Source: Stratiolaelaps scimitus
Taxonomy: Eukaryota > Arthropoda > Arachnida > Mesostigmata > Laelapidae
Assembly: GCA_019614645.1 (NCBI GenBank)
Contig: JABWDB010000005.1
Coordinates: forward strand, 15,923,001-15,987,000
Direction of reading: 5' to 3'
DNA: 64,000 bases
Part shown: piece after piece, positions 11,600 to 25,865 of the stretch
Layout: each line of letters begins with the position of its first letter
Position numbering within the stretch: position 1 is the stretch's first letter
Translations under genes and position numbers: made by a program
Notes under the pieces: model-generated
Database searches by the model: none
The model's input: the letters and a program-made list of their open reading frames with translations, nothing else
Told to the model about the DNA's origin: nothing

Positions 11600-14500
11600 A
11601 AGGCAAACAGATATATTTCCCTCTGTGGATTGCATGATGCGACACATCGACTAGAGACAGACGACAATTCAAACTCTCGAATATACCCTAGAAAGGCGGA
11701 GGCACAGATCGTAGAACAGCGCAACACGAGGTTTTCCAGTGTGCGAGCGCCACTCCCCCAGACGATCCCCGCTCGCGAGCACAACGACGCCACCGAGCCA
11801 ATGGACCACCCCGCGTAGCGCAGAGACCCGACGTAGTCACAGACAGCGTCGTTGACGTCGTTACAGAGTTATTTTACTGTTTTCGGGTTTTGGGGCTACT
11901 TGAAAGGTCTTGCGGACAAAACAGATCTGTATGAGTTGTTTTAGTTGCTGTCTTTTATTGTTATTACTATGTATTTATAACAATTGTGATCTTTTCTCTC
12001 CCATTTATGGAAGGGAACGTAGCGTAATCTACTGCCATTGGATATGACATGTTTGTTCGACTCATGGGGGCTGATGATGGTCGAACCGCAGTGAGAACAA
12101 GTGACTCGGGGCATCTGGTTCGCTCAAACTCAACGGTGACAGGCCGTCACATTCTAAGGCCCCATGTTTACGCGATATAGGCCGTCCTCTCGAACGTCAA
12201 ATGTTCGTAACAATAGAAGCATTATATTATGATGAAGGCATCGCCGAGGACAATTCGTTCTAGAGAATGCCCCCTAAGTCACTCGGTGGCTGGCGAGCAT
12301 GGGCGGCAAAAAATTCAAAATAGCGAGCCTATCTTAGTACTATAACTGGGTTAATCGACATGTTTGTGTATTTTCAGCTGTTCCAAGGGACCTACGTTTT
12401 TATTTTGGTTACAATTATGATATTGCTATATTATTGCTAATCCAATCCTTACGCTGCCGGCTCGAACGCCGAATATAATTGCCTAGTCTGTTTGAGTAGC
12501 TATACAGTGCAGCCTTTCCGCAAAGGACTGAGCAAGGAAGGAAGCCATGATATCGTCCACAGTAGCGTTGTGGCGATCGAGGAAGGGACGAATGATTGCA
12601 TGGTAATAAATATAGTTGATGACTAAGAAGACTCAATGAGATAGTGGTGAATAGGTCGCACTTCTGAGCCCCATTGACTTATTATTATGAATATCATTAT
12701 ATAATTGACAGACGGATAAAATATTATATGGTGGTATTAAAGAGTATTACACCATTGTATAGGTTCGCGATATCCAGTAGGGCATCTGTTATTGTCTCAG
12801 CTTGTTGTATATGTATGGTGCATTACACTTGAAATCTATTCAGCTTCTGATTTCAATAACTATTAACATCAGTCAATAATAGTAGTAATAATAAATTATC
12901 GTTATAATTGCTAAATTCGGCGTTTTAATCTGATGCGCGACAGTCGATATTCAGGTATAAGTTGTAGGAGTATATCCAGTATTCTCGTAGAGGTACTCAA
13001 ATATTAAGCCTACAGGGTATTCGGAAAATAAAGTAGCTCTATGGAAGTTTGACAGTTTCGAACGCAACCTTCGCTGCAATGTTTTCTCTCGTTGTCCCTT
13101 CTAGCTTTAGTTTAGCTAGACAGCAGCGTGTATTTTAAAACAACTAATAGAGAGGAGAAATCCACAACAAGGTTCTTGGAAGGTTGGTTACCTACGGAAC
13201 TTCTTCTTAAACTTCGCCTTGTGCTCTTATAGGACGCCGAACACCCCATTATACCGTAGTGATCCAGGTACGACTTGATTGCAGTGGATTGCAGAAGCCG
13301 TAAGTATGACGCTGCGGGGCTTCCCCTTCTTGTGTTCTCATCAAAAACTTTTGGACTTGCTTCGCAATATCAGAAGATGATGGCGTAGCGTTCGCTATTG
13401 CGAATCTGAACCGAAACAGGCAAAACTTAATTAGTAATTTGTTTGAAAGAAGTACCGCAACCCTCTTCGAGGTCCCCAGATACTACGTTGAGTCTGACTG
13501 CCAACCGGGTTCCCAATCAGTGGTTCTACTCCTCGTATGTCAGCCACTGTGATCACGACGGGTCTACCTGACATCGCCTTCAAACCATCTCAAAAGATGG
13601 AGTTCTTCCGATCCGTGAGTCACTTCAACCTATAATTCGTCAGTAAAAAGGCCTCGTCAACGCGGTTGAGTTAAACGTGAAAACAGAACAAGGTATCATC
13701 CATCGATTACTTCTTCAATTGTCTACAATCTCCACCCTTGGTGCCACCTACCAGCTGACGTTGCCAGACAACGTGATCAGTGTTTGTCGACTAGAAAACA
13801 AAAACAGCAAACAAATAAGGACAACTACACAGGCATACTGTAAGAGTTCATTTTATTGCAGTCAAACATCACAAGACAATACAGCATTCAGCGCTCATCA
13901 GTCGCTCCCTGTCATTTTGTTTTTAGCTCAAACTTGTCTCTCCCACATCGTTTCGTCATCTGTTATCGTCACCAAAAGAAATAAATATTAGCTTCCCTTC
14001 ATCACAAATATCCTTCGCGTTTTGTTAGATACACCTACTCCTCCTCGCCCAGAACGACCTTAAATTCGACAACAAACACGACAGCCACCTATGCCCAGTT
14101 CATCACGCATCCGTTTACCCGCGATTTTCAAGGCGGAGAGGCGCCACAAGTAAGTTCTCGGGCAAAGCTATTCATCTACTTCCTAAGCATCGTTAGACGT
14201 TTCTGTTGTTCGCCCCCATCAGGTCAACCGCAAGCACGATACACCATCATAGTGCTGTGCGACAACGAGTCGTCTGATCACCGGGTCTGCTTTTCCGGGG
14301 GGAATCTTTCTCCATCTAATTCTATCGCGTCTCCGCCGTTGAAACTCGATCTGGTCCCTGCATTTTTTTTTATTAACGATAACTCAGCCCACCTCTATTT
14401 TGCCTCTATCTGCAGTTTTCGCCAATATCTACCATTAACCGAAAAGACATCATATAATTACAATAAGTTCCTTTAATATTTTTGGCCTTCGACGGTGGCT

Positions 14501-15349
14501 CGACTGGTTCCTGTAGTTCACATGAATAACACTAATAAGTGACGGCGACTGGCTGCCCCTATATAAATAAACGGAATAGCGTCAACTCTGAACGTGCGGT
14601 CTTCAAGCGTGTTCCAACTCGAAATGACAATAGTTACAACTTCACCTGCCGCCGTTGTTGCTTTTTGCACACTGTTTCCATTTATATATATATATATATA
14701 TAGTTCGCTAATTATTAGTATCATTGACATTTTATTCTTCCGATTCATGTTACATAATTAGATGTACGTTTTCTACACAATGTACAGATATTTTACATAT
14801 ACAGCCGAGTGATGACAATCGATCGATCGATCGCGCCACCTCTTGGCATCCTCTATGTTAGTAGATGCTCTCATATTTCAACGGTAACTAACTGAACATC
14901 TGCCACAGCGATGACAGAAACAACCGGTGCCGGCTGCTGTTGCAACACGTAGCGAACGGCTTGATAACCACCCTTGAACTCTTGGGTAGTCCCATTGGAG
15001 TCTTGAACCCTTGACCAGTCCTCTGGACCGTCCCTAGTTACAATGACACAATTTCCGAAAAAATCAAAAATCGAAAACCAACGTAAGAACGACGCAAATA
15101 TCGCTCACCTGACTACCAACAAGTGCTAAGTGGTAATAAGAGACATTCATCGAAGTATAGCGCAAGGGAAACACAACTTTTCACTAATCAGCCACGTAGA
15201 ATACGCTCACCTGTTCATTTTCGCCACTCGTATCAGCCTCGACTTGCATTTCAACCCTTGACAATTTGATTCCTCCAGTGGTCCAACTCGTCTGTCTATT
15301 ATGTGGCACCCTTTGCATCGCTCATCGAACTGTCGCTCTCTGGACCCTC
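11600..15349. other. Region between ROGDI and AKAP10, no gene recognised
   Basis: The two flanking genes converge, so this holds both 3' UTRs and their flanks. No family was recognised. Exon-like fragments with splice-like ends occur on the plus strand at about 13440-13614 (ending CCGATCC before gtgagt), 14040-14150 and 14220-14320. They read in different frames, contain stops between them and match nothing I know. A GATC tetranucleotide run lies at about 14818-14834 and a (TA)n tract at 14683-14702. Confidence 0.4.
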
Positions 15350-18300
15350 TCATAGCATCAGATCGTCGTCAGGGCCACCCCCGCGATCATCATTGTTGTT
15401 ATTGTTATGGGTGCTGTTATTGTTGTTGGCAGTTGCTGTGAGGCAGTGGACCTCTCGGATGAGTCGATGGGCAGCCTCCCACGCGAGCTCCTCCTCTTCC
15501 TCACGATCCCCTCGGCCGACGAGTTTCCGCAACTTCGACATCGCTCCACTGCCAACTGCTACGCCATCGGGTTCAGGCTCAAATTCCGAGGTCAGCTTCC
15601 CTAAAGGGTCGATGTGCAGTAGTTGTAGTGGCCTGTGTGTAAAGAATGTGGAATTTAGTGAGAAGAACAATAGACAATTCATCAAAACGTCGCAAGCTAC
15701 GCAAATGCATCGGACATGCCATACAACAATAGGCAAATGGGCGTATGTATCTCGTCTTGTTGTGTTCGTTGTATCTATCCACTTAGCATGTAGCTACCAG
15801 GCCCACAGATGGTCAAGCGTGATTAGAGAAGACGGACCAGCATCTTCGGGGATCCCCTTGAGACCTTAGACATCTATGTGGTTAGAAAAAGAAGGTGGGG
15901 CGGTGCTAATGAACGATTACTGTACCTGTTGTACGGCCCGCCATTGGCTTGCTGGCCTCTCCTCAGTGCTCCCGAGGAACTCCACGAGGAGCTGACCTTG
16001 TCGTCGAGCAAGCCGCTATCGCCTGAGGCTCCCAGGCCACGACTACCGCCTGTTGGATCTGAGGAGACGCTCTCACTAGCTCGACACCCGCTGCCCGCAA
16101 GCTGCCAAACCAAATAGAGATATCAACCAATAGAAACGAAACACAGTTAATTTTTCTATGAAATAGATATTCCCATAATCATGCGCAGTAATTCCAGGCA
16201 ACCAGGTTGTCCTAGACAAAAATCAACAAAAGTCCATCTATTTTTGCTAAATCGTCGTTTGCAAAACTCACTTGTTGTGTGCTCGTACTTAAACTGCTTG
16301 TATCACTGCAGCTGCTGCAGGTATCCCGTTCACGCTCCGAGCCTCGTCTGGCACCATGGCTTGCCCGTTGCACCGTCTGAATACACTCTGTCAGAAACTT
16401 CTGATACAGCGCCGAGTTGAAGAAAGCCTACGATCCCGGTCGCAGTTTTATCAGAACATACGAAGATCACAACCCCATTAGAGAATCATGTTTGCCTGAG
16501 CTAGCTTTGAAGTGGCTGTTTTGGGCCAAAGGAAAAATGAATGAATGATTATAACGATCAAGTCATGGACTTGATGAAGACAGCTGTCCACTCACCTGTA
16601 GAAAGTTGTTCTCGAGGTACTGGACAACAATTGCGAACGGTAAAGCAAACGTTTTTGCATCGGGACCATCCTCCGAGCATATAGCCTCCTCAATCTAGGC
16701 GCAGCAAGAGCAAAATACGTAGTATCAGAATGGGATGTCTAACAAAAAAATAACCACATAGATCTAAATGATTTTCAGAGAACCCGAACCTTATACTCTC
16801 GTGGATTCTAACCACGCATTAGATAGATTAGGTCTTAGAGAGAATACTTTGGCAATAGAGGCCAATAATAACTGCCGTAGGCTAATCCTGGCCTTCGTTA
16901 ATTAGCCGCCATCCAATGATCACCTCATAATTATCATTTGGGCCAAATCTCCGCATCCATTCCACCGAAGCCACCCTCTCAGTCCTCTCATATCTATGGT
17001 CATTTGGTAATCATTGATAAAAATGGGTTTACAATTATTATTATTATTACTATCATTACATTGTACTAACCTTACTACGCATCACGCTGCTGAATCCGAG
17101 TGGCGTATCAGCTTGCAACGAGAAGAACTTCCCATAAATGACCATCGCGTCTCGTTGTGCCTCTTCGGCGGCAAACGCATCGGCTGCCCGCGTATGAGAC
17201 GCGAAATTCTCCGCCACAATGAGGAAATCAATGAGAGGTCGAACTCCGACCTCTTCACCAAACTCCATCAGGTAGAATAGACAGGCATCGTTCGCTAGTA
17301 TGTCGACGAGTCCCGGTCCTGCAGCCATTGCCGTTAAAACATCAATCTGACGCTGCGTGTAATAGGGACTCCGCACGAAGTCGGTGTACAGCTCGCGTTC
17401 CATAAGATCGAACACGCTCCTCTGAGCGCGCGCGAAGCACGCCCACTCGACGTACGGTTGGGAGATCCAGGCTAGAATTTCAGCGCGGATATCATCCGCT
17501 AGTGGGATTGGCTGGACGGCGAACGGGCCAATGAATTTATTGTAGATGTGCAGTGCATCTTGTCCTATGCCTTAAACAATGAACACAAACGAGATGTCAG
17601 CGAGATCGACTGTAAGCTCATAGCTTGTACTCCATCCACCTAGGCTTCAACATAACAACGAGACCTCGTTCAGGTTCCCTCTTGTTCCTAGTGACGATTT
17701 CGTTCGCTTGGCTTTGGCAACCTTCACATCGATCCGCAACGCGTCTCACTAATTGTTGGTCAGATTAGATTAGAAAGAGAAAGAAAATCACTAAAAACTT
17801 CTCACCGAGTCGACACCAACGAAACCAAAATGAATTCGATTCATCATAATTAATACTACAATTAAAACGTGCCTAACTTCGTTCACTTCGCGTCACTCCG
17901 AATCAACTCGATTACTGCGCTGATGTTGAAACGGGACTGATCGTAGGGTTTCATTAACATCGGCCACGAATCGAGATCCACTTAAACACAGTGTGACTCG
18001 TGACATATTACCCCGGTAGGTAATACCTGGCTATGCTACTATCAGGTAGCGCACAATCGCTCGCAACGCGGCATCGTCGTAAACGGCCGGTTGTAAATCT
18101 CTTCTCTATAAGGGGCTCACTAGCTCCCTCTCGGATATACTCTTATAATATTCTACTCTCACTGGTATTGTCGCCGTTTTGAATGTTACTGCAACATAGC
18201 GACGACCTTGCAGTAAAGCCAACAACGTGAATCTCGCAAGAACGCGTTTCTGTTCGCGCACTTTTCAACTTTAGCGCAGCGTTGAGTGTCAGATGAAAAC

Positions 18301-19737
18301 GTTAGTTCGTGAAAATGATCAGCCTCAACGAAGCGGAAACACTGTCCAAACAGATGTGTGCCCATTATCGAGTAAATCACTAGGAAATATCTGGCGTAAG
18401 TTATTTACTATCTTCTGGAGGTGTTCGGTCTGGGATAAGACGGACACGTAGCAAAAACCCTTGAATGCAGTTAAACCGCAGAAAAACGTGTAATGTGTGA
18501 GCGGCAGCGCTTCGTGAATGAGTGTTGTCGAAACGCTGCCTCCAAGCTTGTAACACCGCTGTTTCCATTATTGGAGAATCCCGAACGTGTGCCAATCGAG
18601 TAAAATACTTGCAATAAATTGCACATTCCGTTCCGGGTTAGTCTATTACGTCCAAGCGTCGCCTGACCATGCTTGAGATGATGTCATCAGGTGCCGCACA
18701 AATTCCTCGTATTGATTTTATTACTGATTGGCTGAGACACGAGGAGGAGTTTGTGACTTGCGATTGACGATAAAAACCACTACTTACTGTCTGTGTATAT
18801 CGGTGGCACAAACTCTTTCGGAGATTCATCCTTTGGTGACTGCACTGCCGAAACTGAGTCTTCACAAGGACTAAGTGGGTCGGCTTGAAGCGCTGAAAAA
18901 ATAGGCTCAAATTAGCATTCAGTATCTAAGGGCAACTATAGGACGAACGGGCACAATCGGAAGTACAGTGCCAATAAACTCTACACTTCGTGTTTTCTTC
19001 CCCTATGAGTTGGCAGGTACTCAGTGTGATAATAGTAACGAATATTGTGTTAAACTTACGATCTGGAGCCCTGAGCATAGGTCTTCGAGCTTGTCCTTGC
19101 CGTAGAACCTGACTGCTACGTTGGAACATATCTGACTCCAGCCAAAACCGGAGCAGATGCTGCGTCCCACGAGTTTCCATGAATTGGAGAAGATACGGTA
19201 TTGAACCGTTATCTTGCAAGAGTTCAGAAAGAGACTTGAAGGAGCAAGCCTTGGTGCGCGGACCTCGAGCAGGGTCAAAATCCGACTCCGCTGAATTGAT
19301 GAGAAAAAAAAACAGGCAGTGAGAACATGTGTTAACTTAATCTGGAGCCGTTTTAACATATCATCGGTGGTACGTCTTCATTTAATCATAAGTACGAATC
19401 GATTTTCTATACAAATACCGTATGCTTCATTATAATATACCCAGTAGTGCTGTCTCTCCCGAGATATGTTAGTCCCTTAGTTTGTTCTCTCTGGCGCAGT
19501 CCGACGCAATTCGACGTCAATGCCTGACTGAAACACCATGGAATTACATGGCCCTTACTCACTCTTGAGTACTCCGTCCATCCGCTCTTGTGGAGTCACT
19601 CGTAACGGTCGAACGGCGCCGGCAACGGAGCTACCCGCGCCCCTTGAAGCTCGCCGCATGCCGGTGATGCCAACGCGAGCGCCCCGGTTCAATCGCACCT
19701 CCATTGAACCGAGGCTGAGACTTCGCTCGCCCAACAT
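15350..19737 (-). CDS. Akap10: A-kinase anchor protein 10 (D-AKAP2) homologue, eight exons
   Basis: D-AKAP2 tethers cAMP-dependent protein kinase to membranes and recycling vesicles through a C-terminal amphipathic helix, and carries two RGS-like domains. Exons on the minus strand, 5' to 3': 19737-19563, 19290-19060, 18892-18788, 17570-17071, 16694-16596, 16427-16272, 16101-15926, 15632-15350 (stop TGA). All phases join; the sum is 1725 bases, 574 residues (human about 662). The first RGS segment is in exon 2 (SIPYLLQFMETRG, HLLRFWLESDMFQ). The second spans exons 4-6 (SIGQDALHIYNKFI, then LIDFLIVAENF and AQRDAMVIYGKFFSLQADTP). The PKA-binding helix is in the last exon at residues about 525-546 (EEEELAWEAAHRLIREV), followed by an Asn-rich tail. 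The human linker before the helix is much shorter here. The N-terminal exon is the least certain: the ATG at 19737 fits phase, but another frame or an upstream exon is possible. Confidence 0.92.
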
Positions 19738-22700
19738 CCCCGAACCTCCTAGAGGCCCTGGAACACGACAACGAAACAGAACAAATTAGTGGAGAACACT
19801 CTACAGGAATCACTTCACTTACGCCAGCAGAAGCGCGCGTATATGGCTGTGGGCACGTCTTCTAGCGTACGTTAGTCGACTGCTTCGACTCGTTTATGAA
19901 GCAAGAGTTACGTACGCCTATACGTCAGCCATTGAACTAAAGACTACCCGCCCGTAACGCCACACAACGAAAGCAACGGTATGAAAAATGCCTCCACAGC
20001 TACCCATGTCATAATCGAAACGACGCAACAAAACTGCTCGATCGGTTGAGTCCCTCTCTCACAGATGTTGACGCTGAAGTACACTAGAATGGCTGCATTG
20101 CAACGTACAAATAGTTCTAAACCCTTTAACTTTCGGTGCATCACGAAACGTAGCGTCAGCGGATCAGTCAAGGTGTAAGGCAACGTAGAAGTTTTCACCC
20201 TCGTAATCGTTTGGATTCGAAACTCTGTTGAGTACTTTAATATCGCGACTTGCAAAACTTTATAGCGCGAGCTTCATAGGGCTTGAGGATTAGCAGATAT
20301 AATATATGAGAAAAAGGTGGGCGTGAACTTCCCAATGCTAAACATTTTCGTCGAAAAATGTTACCTTTTGTACTACTTTTCTAGACTAGATTTTAGATAT
20401 ATAATACATATACTTGAAACACAGAACTATAATTTCGCTGATTTCTCGATATAATCTATGTTGTCACAACAATTCGAAGCATTCGCAGCATGTTTTGTGT
20501 TGTGCTTCCAGCATGTGAAGGGTCGCACCGCTTTGACGTCCTAATCTGTGGCTGCATTGCTTTTGCATTAATCCAATTGTCAGGTAGAAAAACCACACAG
20601 CAATCCTATAGCCCTCACAGCGTGCATAAGCCCTGTAAAGCGTACCCGTAAGGTGACATATCTCTTTGACTAACAAAACGTACCTGAACTAGACTTCTAA
20701 ACAAATATTGGGATATTTGCTCATTTCAATAAAACATCTATTCGTTATTAAGGACTCAATAGATAAGTCGCTTAACTAAAGGTCGTTACGATGCAAAGCG
20801 ATAAGCGATACCCGCTTTCATCAGTAGACTGTTATAGAGCGAGGCTCGATCTGAGATTCGGTGAGGAGGAAGAATCTCCACCATGCACAAATACACCCAT
20901 TTATTAACAACGGCTTCTGATCCAACGTAAGGCAGCAGAAACGAAACAATTGAACCACGTTGAACAAGGTCACCACCATACGTAGCACAGGTGCGTACTT
21001 GCTTTTTTTTTCTACATTTAGAGAGGCGAGAATGACGTCCTCTTGCGACGATGACCGACATAATCAATCGATTCACACATAATTTTGCATTATCGTTCTG
21101 AGGAATAGTGATACGCGTTAACGTACGCGTCATTCAAGCCTGGTCAATCAAGATACGTCTGGGTTCAAGTAACGTAAAAAGTTTCATGACGATCAGCGAA
21201 TATGATAATAATGTCACCTATGCTTTGGCTCACAACTGTACGTACATGTTATGGGTAAGGCTGTTATATAACACTGTATCTTTCTCTCTCTCTGTAAAAC
21301 TAATTTTCGTCATATATGACCGACGGGCTGTTGCCCGCATATTGAAAATGGTCTTTCAGCACGTAAAAATAATAATAATATTGGACCATAATGATAAATA
21401 ACGGTCTATGTGAAGTCAGTATATCGACAAATAGCAATTGTCGACCGATGCTAAATGTATTACTCATTTTCGCCTGTGTTATCTTATGTGGCAGCCGGTA
21501 ACCTTACAATAAAACTACTAGACGAAGTTTTATTCAACTTGTTGCAACGGGTACACAATCAAGGACACCAATAGATTGCAACGCGCAACTACAGAAATTT
21601 AGCGAATAAACAGGACCGCACACAGTGTCAACACGACTGATTGTCCTTCATTCGAGCCACTTCGTCTAAATTTCTTTGGCCGATTATTGGAAAGTGGCCC
21701 TAGCTCTCGTGTTCATCGGAAGACATGCCCAAAGCTGGAAAATTCATTGCTCGATGTGAGATACAAGCTTGGCGCCGATCCTACAATGATGCTGTTGCAA
21801 GTTCTATCATGGTCGCTACTCTGCTTGATTTGCCTCATCAGATAAATGTACCTGTGCACTGCCTATGCATTATTCTGAAACAGCTCCTGTATATCGCCAA
21901 CCATATAGAGCCATCGTCAGCAGTTGTCATTCATAAGCAGCGATCAACGACTTCGAAATGCCGCGTTACGGGAGGCGGGGGTTTAATCTCTTGTATCAGA
22001 AACCCATGTTGGCGACAGGAGAACCAGCTGGTGTAGCGACCCCCAACCCGTAACCACATCACCTCTCAGTATCAACAACGACCCCGCCAGCCCCGATATC
22101 TAGATAGGAGACACTTGCCTTTCTTCTTGAGGAAGCTCATCAGACGTGTGAGTTCTATATCGTTGATGTGCCCATCATCTCATCGGCGTCTTGGCGCACC
22201 TGACACAGTGCGTCAAGCCCCAACAATCAACAATCGCCGTCGTAATAACACTCCTTAGTGTATCCGTCGCAGTGCTGATATTGCTGGTGGTAGTAGTAGA
22301 ACCAAATTCGAATAACCATTCCACCTTTACCCACACATACAGAGACACACACACACACGAATATATGTATATATATATATATATATCACAGAGATATACA
22401 CGCATGTGTCGGTCTACGAAAACACACAGATCGCCCGATGCCAGACACTCACCACTTCAAAACAACATCAGAGTGACGTTAGAACCTGAACCAAGTCGGA
22501 TGATCGTTTAGATTGTCAGGCAGGCTATGCGTGAGACGGAGGCGTTTGCAGACACCCTGGAGAATTGCTAGTTACTGAAGGCTGGGAGAGTTGGGCTTTG
22601 ATTTGCCTGTGCATTTGTAGGGAGCGTTGAGGAGGCTGAATATGTGTGGATAGTTTATGCTCGATTTCACCTGGTGGTTTTGTTTTTTCCTAACAAATTC

Positions 22701-25700
22701 TGAAACCCTTAATTGTAGTTTTCGTTCATTGATTATCGGATTAAAACCCGCTTTCTGCCGAACTACCGCTCAGCACTTAACGTTCACCCAACAGCAGACG
22801 ACGCTGTCACAGAATTTATTGGAGCGGTACGACCAAAACAGAAGTGGTTCCAGTACGACTGACATGATCGGTAATTGCAGCAATGCTGCACACCGTTACA
22901 GAGGCCTACCATAGAATGACAACTTTTTTTTTATACTGAGGTTAAATTCAAACCTTGCATAGGCACCACTCTTCACGATTAAATTATTCGAGTAGTAGTG
23001 TCAGATTCCTACTGACTAAACCCCCAACCGCTTTGGCTTGGGAGAATGACAACTGAGGGTGGTCAGCGATGACAAAATGAAACAAGCAGTTTGCAGGCGA
23101 CTCTTCCAACAAACCCTATAATCTTTGACTGAATGAATATCTTGAATAATTCGTTTTTGTTGAATTTATAATTCCGATTTGTATGTGCCTCGAAGCTTAG
23201 CTTGTCTGAGGCCCAAATCAAGTTTTGTGTCTTAATGTGGAGATGGGGAATAAAAAAAGACAAAACGCTAGACTCTTATTCTATTATACAAGTAGTTCTC
23301 TTTCCATTGATATGTTTATTATTCGTTCATTAATACTGTGAAATAAACGTGATATATATTTTTCTATATATACGTTTGTTATTCACCTGTGCAAATAAAC
23401 ATTTGCTACAAACTATGGCCGCCAGTCGATGCGAATCACATCACCTGGCCTGAGGTGATTCGCACGGTTAGCGAATCGTCGCTATTTACTCATGAGGGTC
23501 AATGTAGTATCGCATTTTTTTAGGCGATGTATGAACCTCCATTCTATTTGGACCTAACTTAGCTTCGTGTTTCTCGAAGAAAACTATTCTAGATAGACAA
23601 AAGAAAACTCAGTTTGGGTAGCCTGTATTTTGACGATCAAACAAGTTAAGCGTCGACTGTCCTTCGCTGTGCAGAGAGGCAATGCCATCCGCTTCCTCGG
23701 GACAACGTCGGCCTCAGCCTTTAAAGTTTCTCTATGTTCGAGACGATTCTTGATTATTTTTGAGTGAACTAAATGATGACTATATTTATCAGATTTTGAG
23801 GTTGATGTGAATAAAAAAAGGCTCAAATAAGAATCGCATCAGATGACATAATGAAAGGGACATTCAAGTAATCGTGTACCTTAAATGCCTCGTCGTACTG
23901 TCGCACTGCAGTCATTCCTTGCCACTCAGGACGCATGATTATGCCTGATACATATACATAATATCGTCCATTCCTGAACCCATGCAGCGAGAAGTCATAC
24001 TAAACATTTGAATCAACCCCTTACTCTCCAAGGCGTCGATGGTTCATTCCCGGCTGTCCCAGCTGTTTCGGTTGTTGAAAGTTCAAATACGACCCTCATT
24101 TGACCCTAGACACTAATAATTAACAACCTACTATTTTGCGAGTTTTACGTTAGTTAGGACAAGCAAACAAGGATCGATGCCTTCGATCACAAGCGTAGAT
24201 AGAGTGACTTTGACGTTTTTGCCGCGCTCAGCCCGCTGGCCTGCTCATGTGTATTTTCGCTTATGGGGGCCGTCCGCTGCGGGCAGCGCCGTCGGCGGGG
24301 CACGGCCGAACTAGCAGTGCAAACATTCGAATCTATTCCATCCCGACAGGAAGCACGGAACGCTTCTTGTCCAGAGGACTGTATTTCGCTGGAGCGAGGG
24401 TGACGCGATGAAATCGCTGTGACTGATTTAATCCAATCGAAATCGTGTCGAGAACAGGTGAATTTATTGCAGTCGACAGAAGCTTTCTGTTGCTGCTGCT
24501 GCTGTAGCTAAGTTACGTTCTACTGTTGTGTGTATTGCATTGTGAGGACTTTTGCTGAGGTTTCGAGGTCTAGTAGCTATAAGCAAGGGCCTCTGTCGGT
24601 CAGCTGTTCTTCTGCGATTCATCTGTCGCCATCGGCTAGCAGCTACCTCTCTTGCCGGGTGATGTTAAACTACCACATGACCGACGTGATGACAGCTGGC
24701 TTGTGCTAATTTCGAATGCTGACGGCACTCAGCGGTGTCATTAAAATGTTATCGCACCGCACGAGGTGCTTGCCTGTCAAAGTGAGCATACTATGGCTTG
24801 CTTGGGCGAATGACAACTGAATTACACGATCTGACACTTGCGTTACAGTGGGAGAAAGCGATTAATTAGCAAGATACAGTATTAAGAATAGATAGAGGAG
24901 GGTGTTTCACGTTCAGCGAGCGCTGTTTTCGCCGACTTCTATAATTGACTAATAAATACCGCATATTATAGCTCAAACCTTTAAAACGCTTAGCAACTAT
25001 ATATCGATCAGTGAGAACGCATACGCGGACAACTTATTTGTGTGGTGACGACGTATAGGTGTGAAAGGCGCTGAGAATTTTCATGCTGCGGGGTACAGTT
25101 GGAGAACACTATTGTGGAGAACAGGTTTCTATTTAATAGGGCTCAAAACGAGAGTGAATTCGCCTTATAGATAAAAATCAAGACAATGATGTCGGAATGG
25201 TTTTGAGATATTTGACAGCGGTCTCGTGCGTCGGTGACCGTGAGGTGAGGTCCACCTCCATCGTATTTTATATCGAATTTGGCGTCCGTTTTCGCATCCC
25301 CATTTGTTTCTGTTGAAAGATCTAAGTTGCTTCAAACGTTCACCCCTTGCGCACTATGTGCAGAGTCACAGAGTTATAACAATGTCACCTTGAATGTCGG
25401 AATGCCATGGAAAAGAATTCTATGGGCTATAATATTAAGAGGACTCTATTATCCAGGGATTATTTATGTACGTCTGAATAAAAGTCAGATGAGAATGAAT
25501 CCGATTGTGCTAAACGTTGCCATACAGGCATCTACTGGCCATAGAGATTGTCTATGTAATGCCAGAGGAACTTGGAACCATAGGGGTCTATCGGGTTCGA
25601 ATCCCACAGAGCAAATGCGAGTCGCTGCGGTCTTGTACTTGCAGATTTATCCATACAGTTATTATTATTATTATTATTATTATAACAAACTGACACGATC

Positions 25701-25865
25701 CCAAGATAATTGGCACGACGAATAAAGGCCATCGTAATCAACAGTCTATATTATAGTTCAACTCTATTTATAAAAAGGTGCTCTATTTATGCTGACATTA
25801 ATGTTGCCACTTCTTGTGCCACTGATATTTGCTTTTCGTCATAGTAAAACACTGCCTGTAAGGAG
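19738..25865. other. Spacer between divergent AKAP10 and TRAPPC11
   Basis: About 6 kb without a recognised gene. The two flanking genes point away from each other, so both promoters and 5' UTRs should lie here. A GC-rich patch at about 24215-24420 is the best promoter or 5'-UTR candidate for the plus-strand TRAPPC11 gene, on composition only. Open frames of 87-148 codons (21725-22036, 22191-22511, 25279-25725) have no recognisable motif and run into microsatellites. A short hairpin with 9-base arms (GCGAATCAC / GTGATTCGC) lies at 23431-23463. Confidence 0.4.
25570..25683 (+). mobile_element. Possible SINE remnant: tRNA-like B box with (TTA)n tail
   Basis: The sequence GGGTTCGAATCCCA at about 25593-25606 matches a Pol III B box / T-loop. 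About 50 bases further on is a TTA trinucleotide run at 25660-25683, an arrangement seen in arthropod tRNA-derived SINEs. The T-stem pairs only weakly and I see no good A box, so this is a tentative call. Confidence 0.3.

Noticed and set aside
19631..19813. Alternative frame over AKAP10 exon 1 containing FGDVGRAK, which resembles vertebrate AKAP10 FGDLGR
   Set aside because: It ends in a stop before any phase-compatible donor, while the neighbouring frame joins exon 2 cleanly. The resemblance is short and probably chance.
22191..22511. 106-codon plus frame with a hydrophobic stretch that looks like a membrane helix
   Set aside because: The hydrophobic run comes from low-complexity GTT/GTA-rich DNA, and the frame continues into CA and TA repeats. 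No splice or family evidence.
25279..25725. 148-codon plus frame upstream of TRAPPC11
   Set aside because: It ends in a tyrosine run encoded by the TTA repeat and overlaps the SINE-like segment. No recognisable motif.
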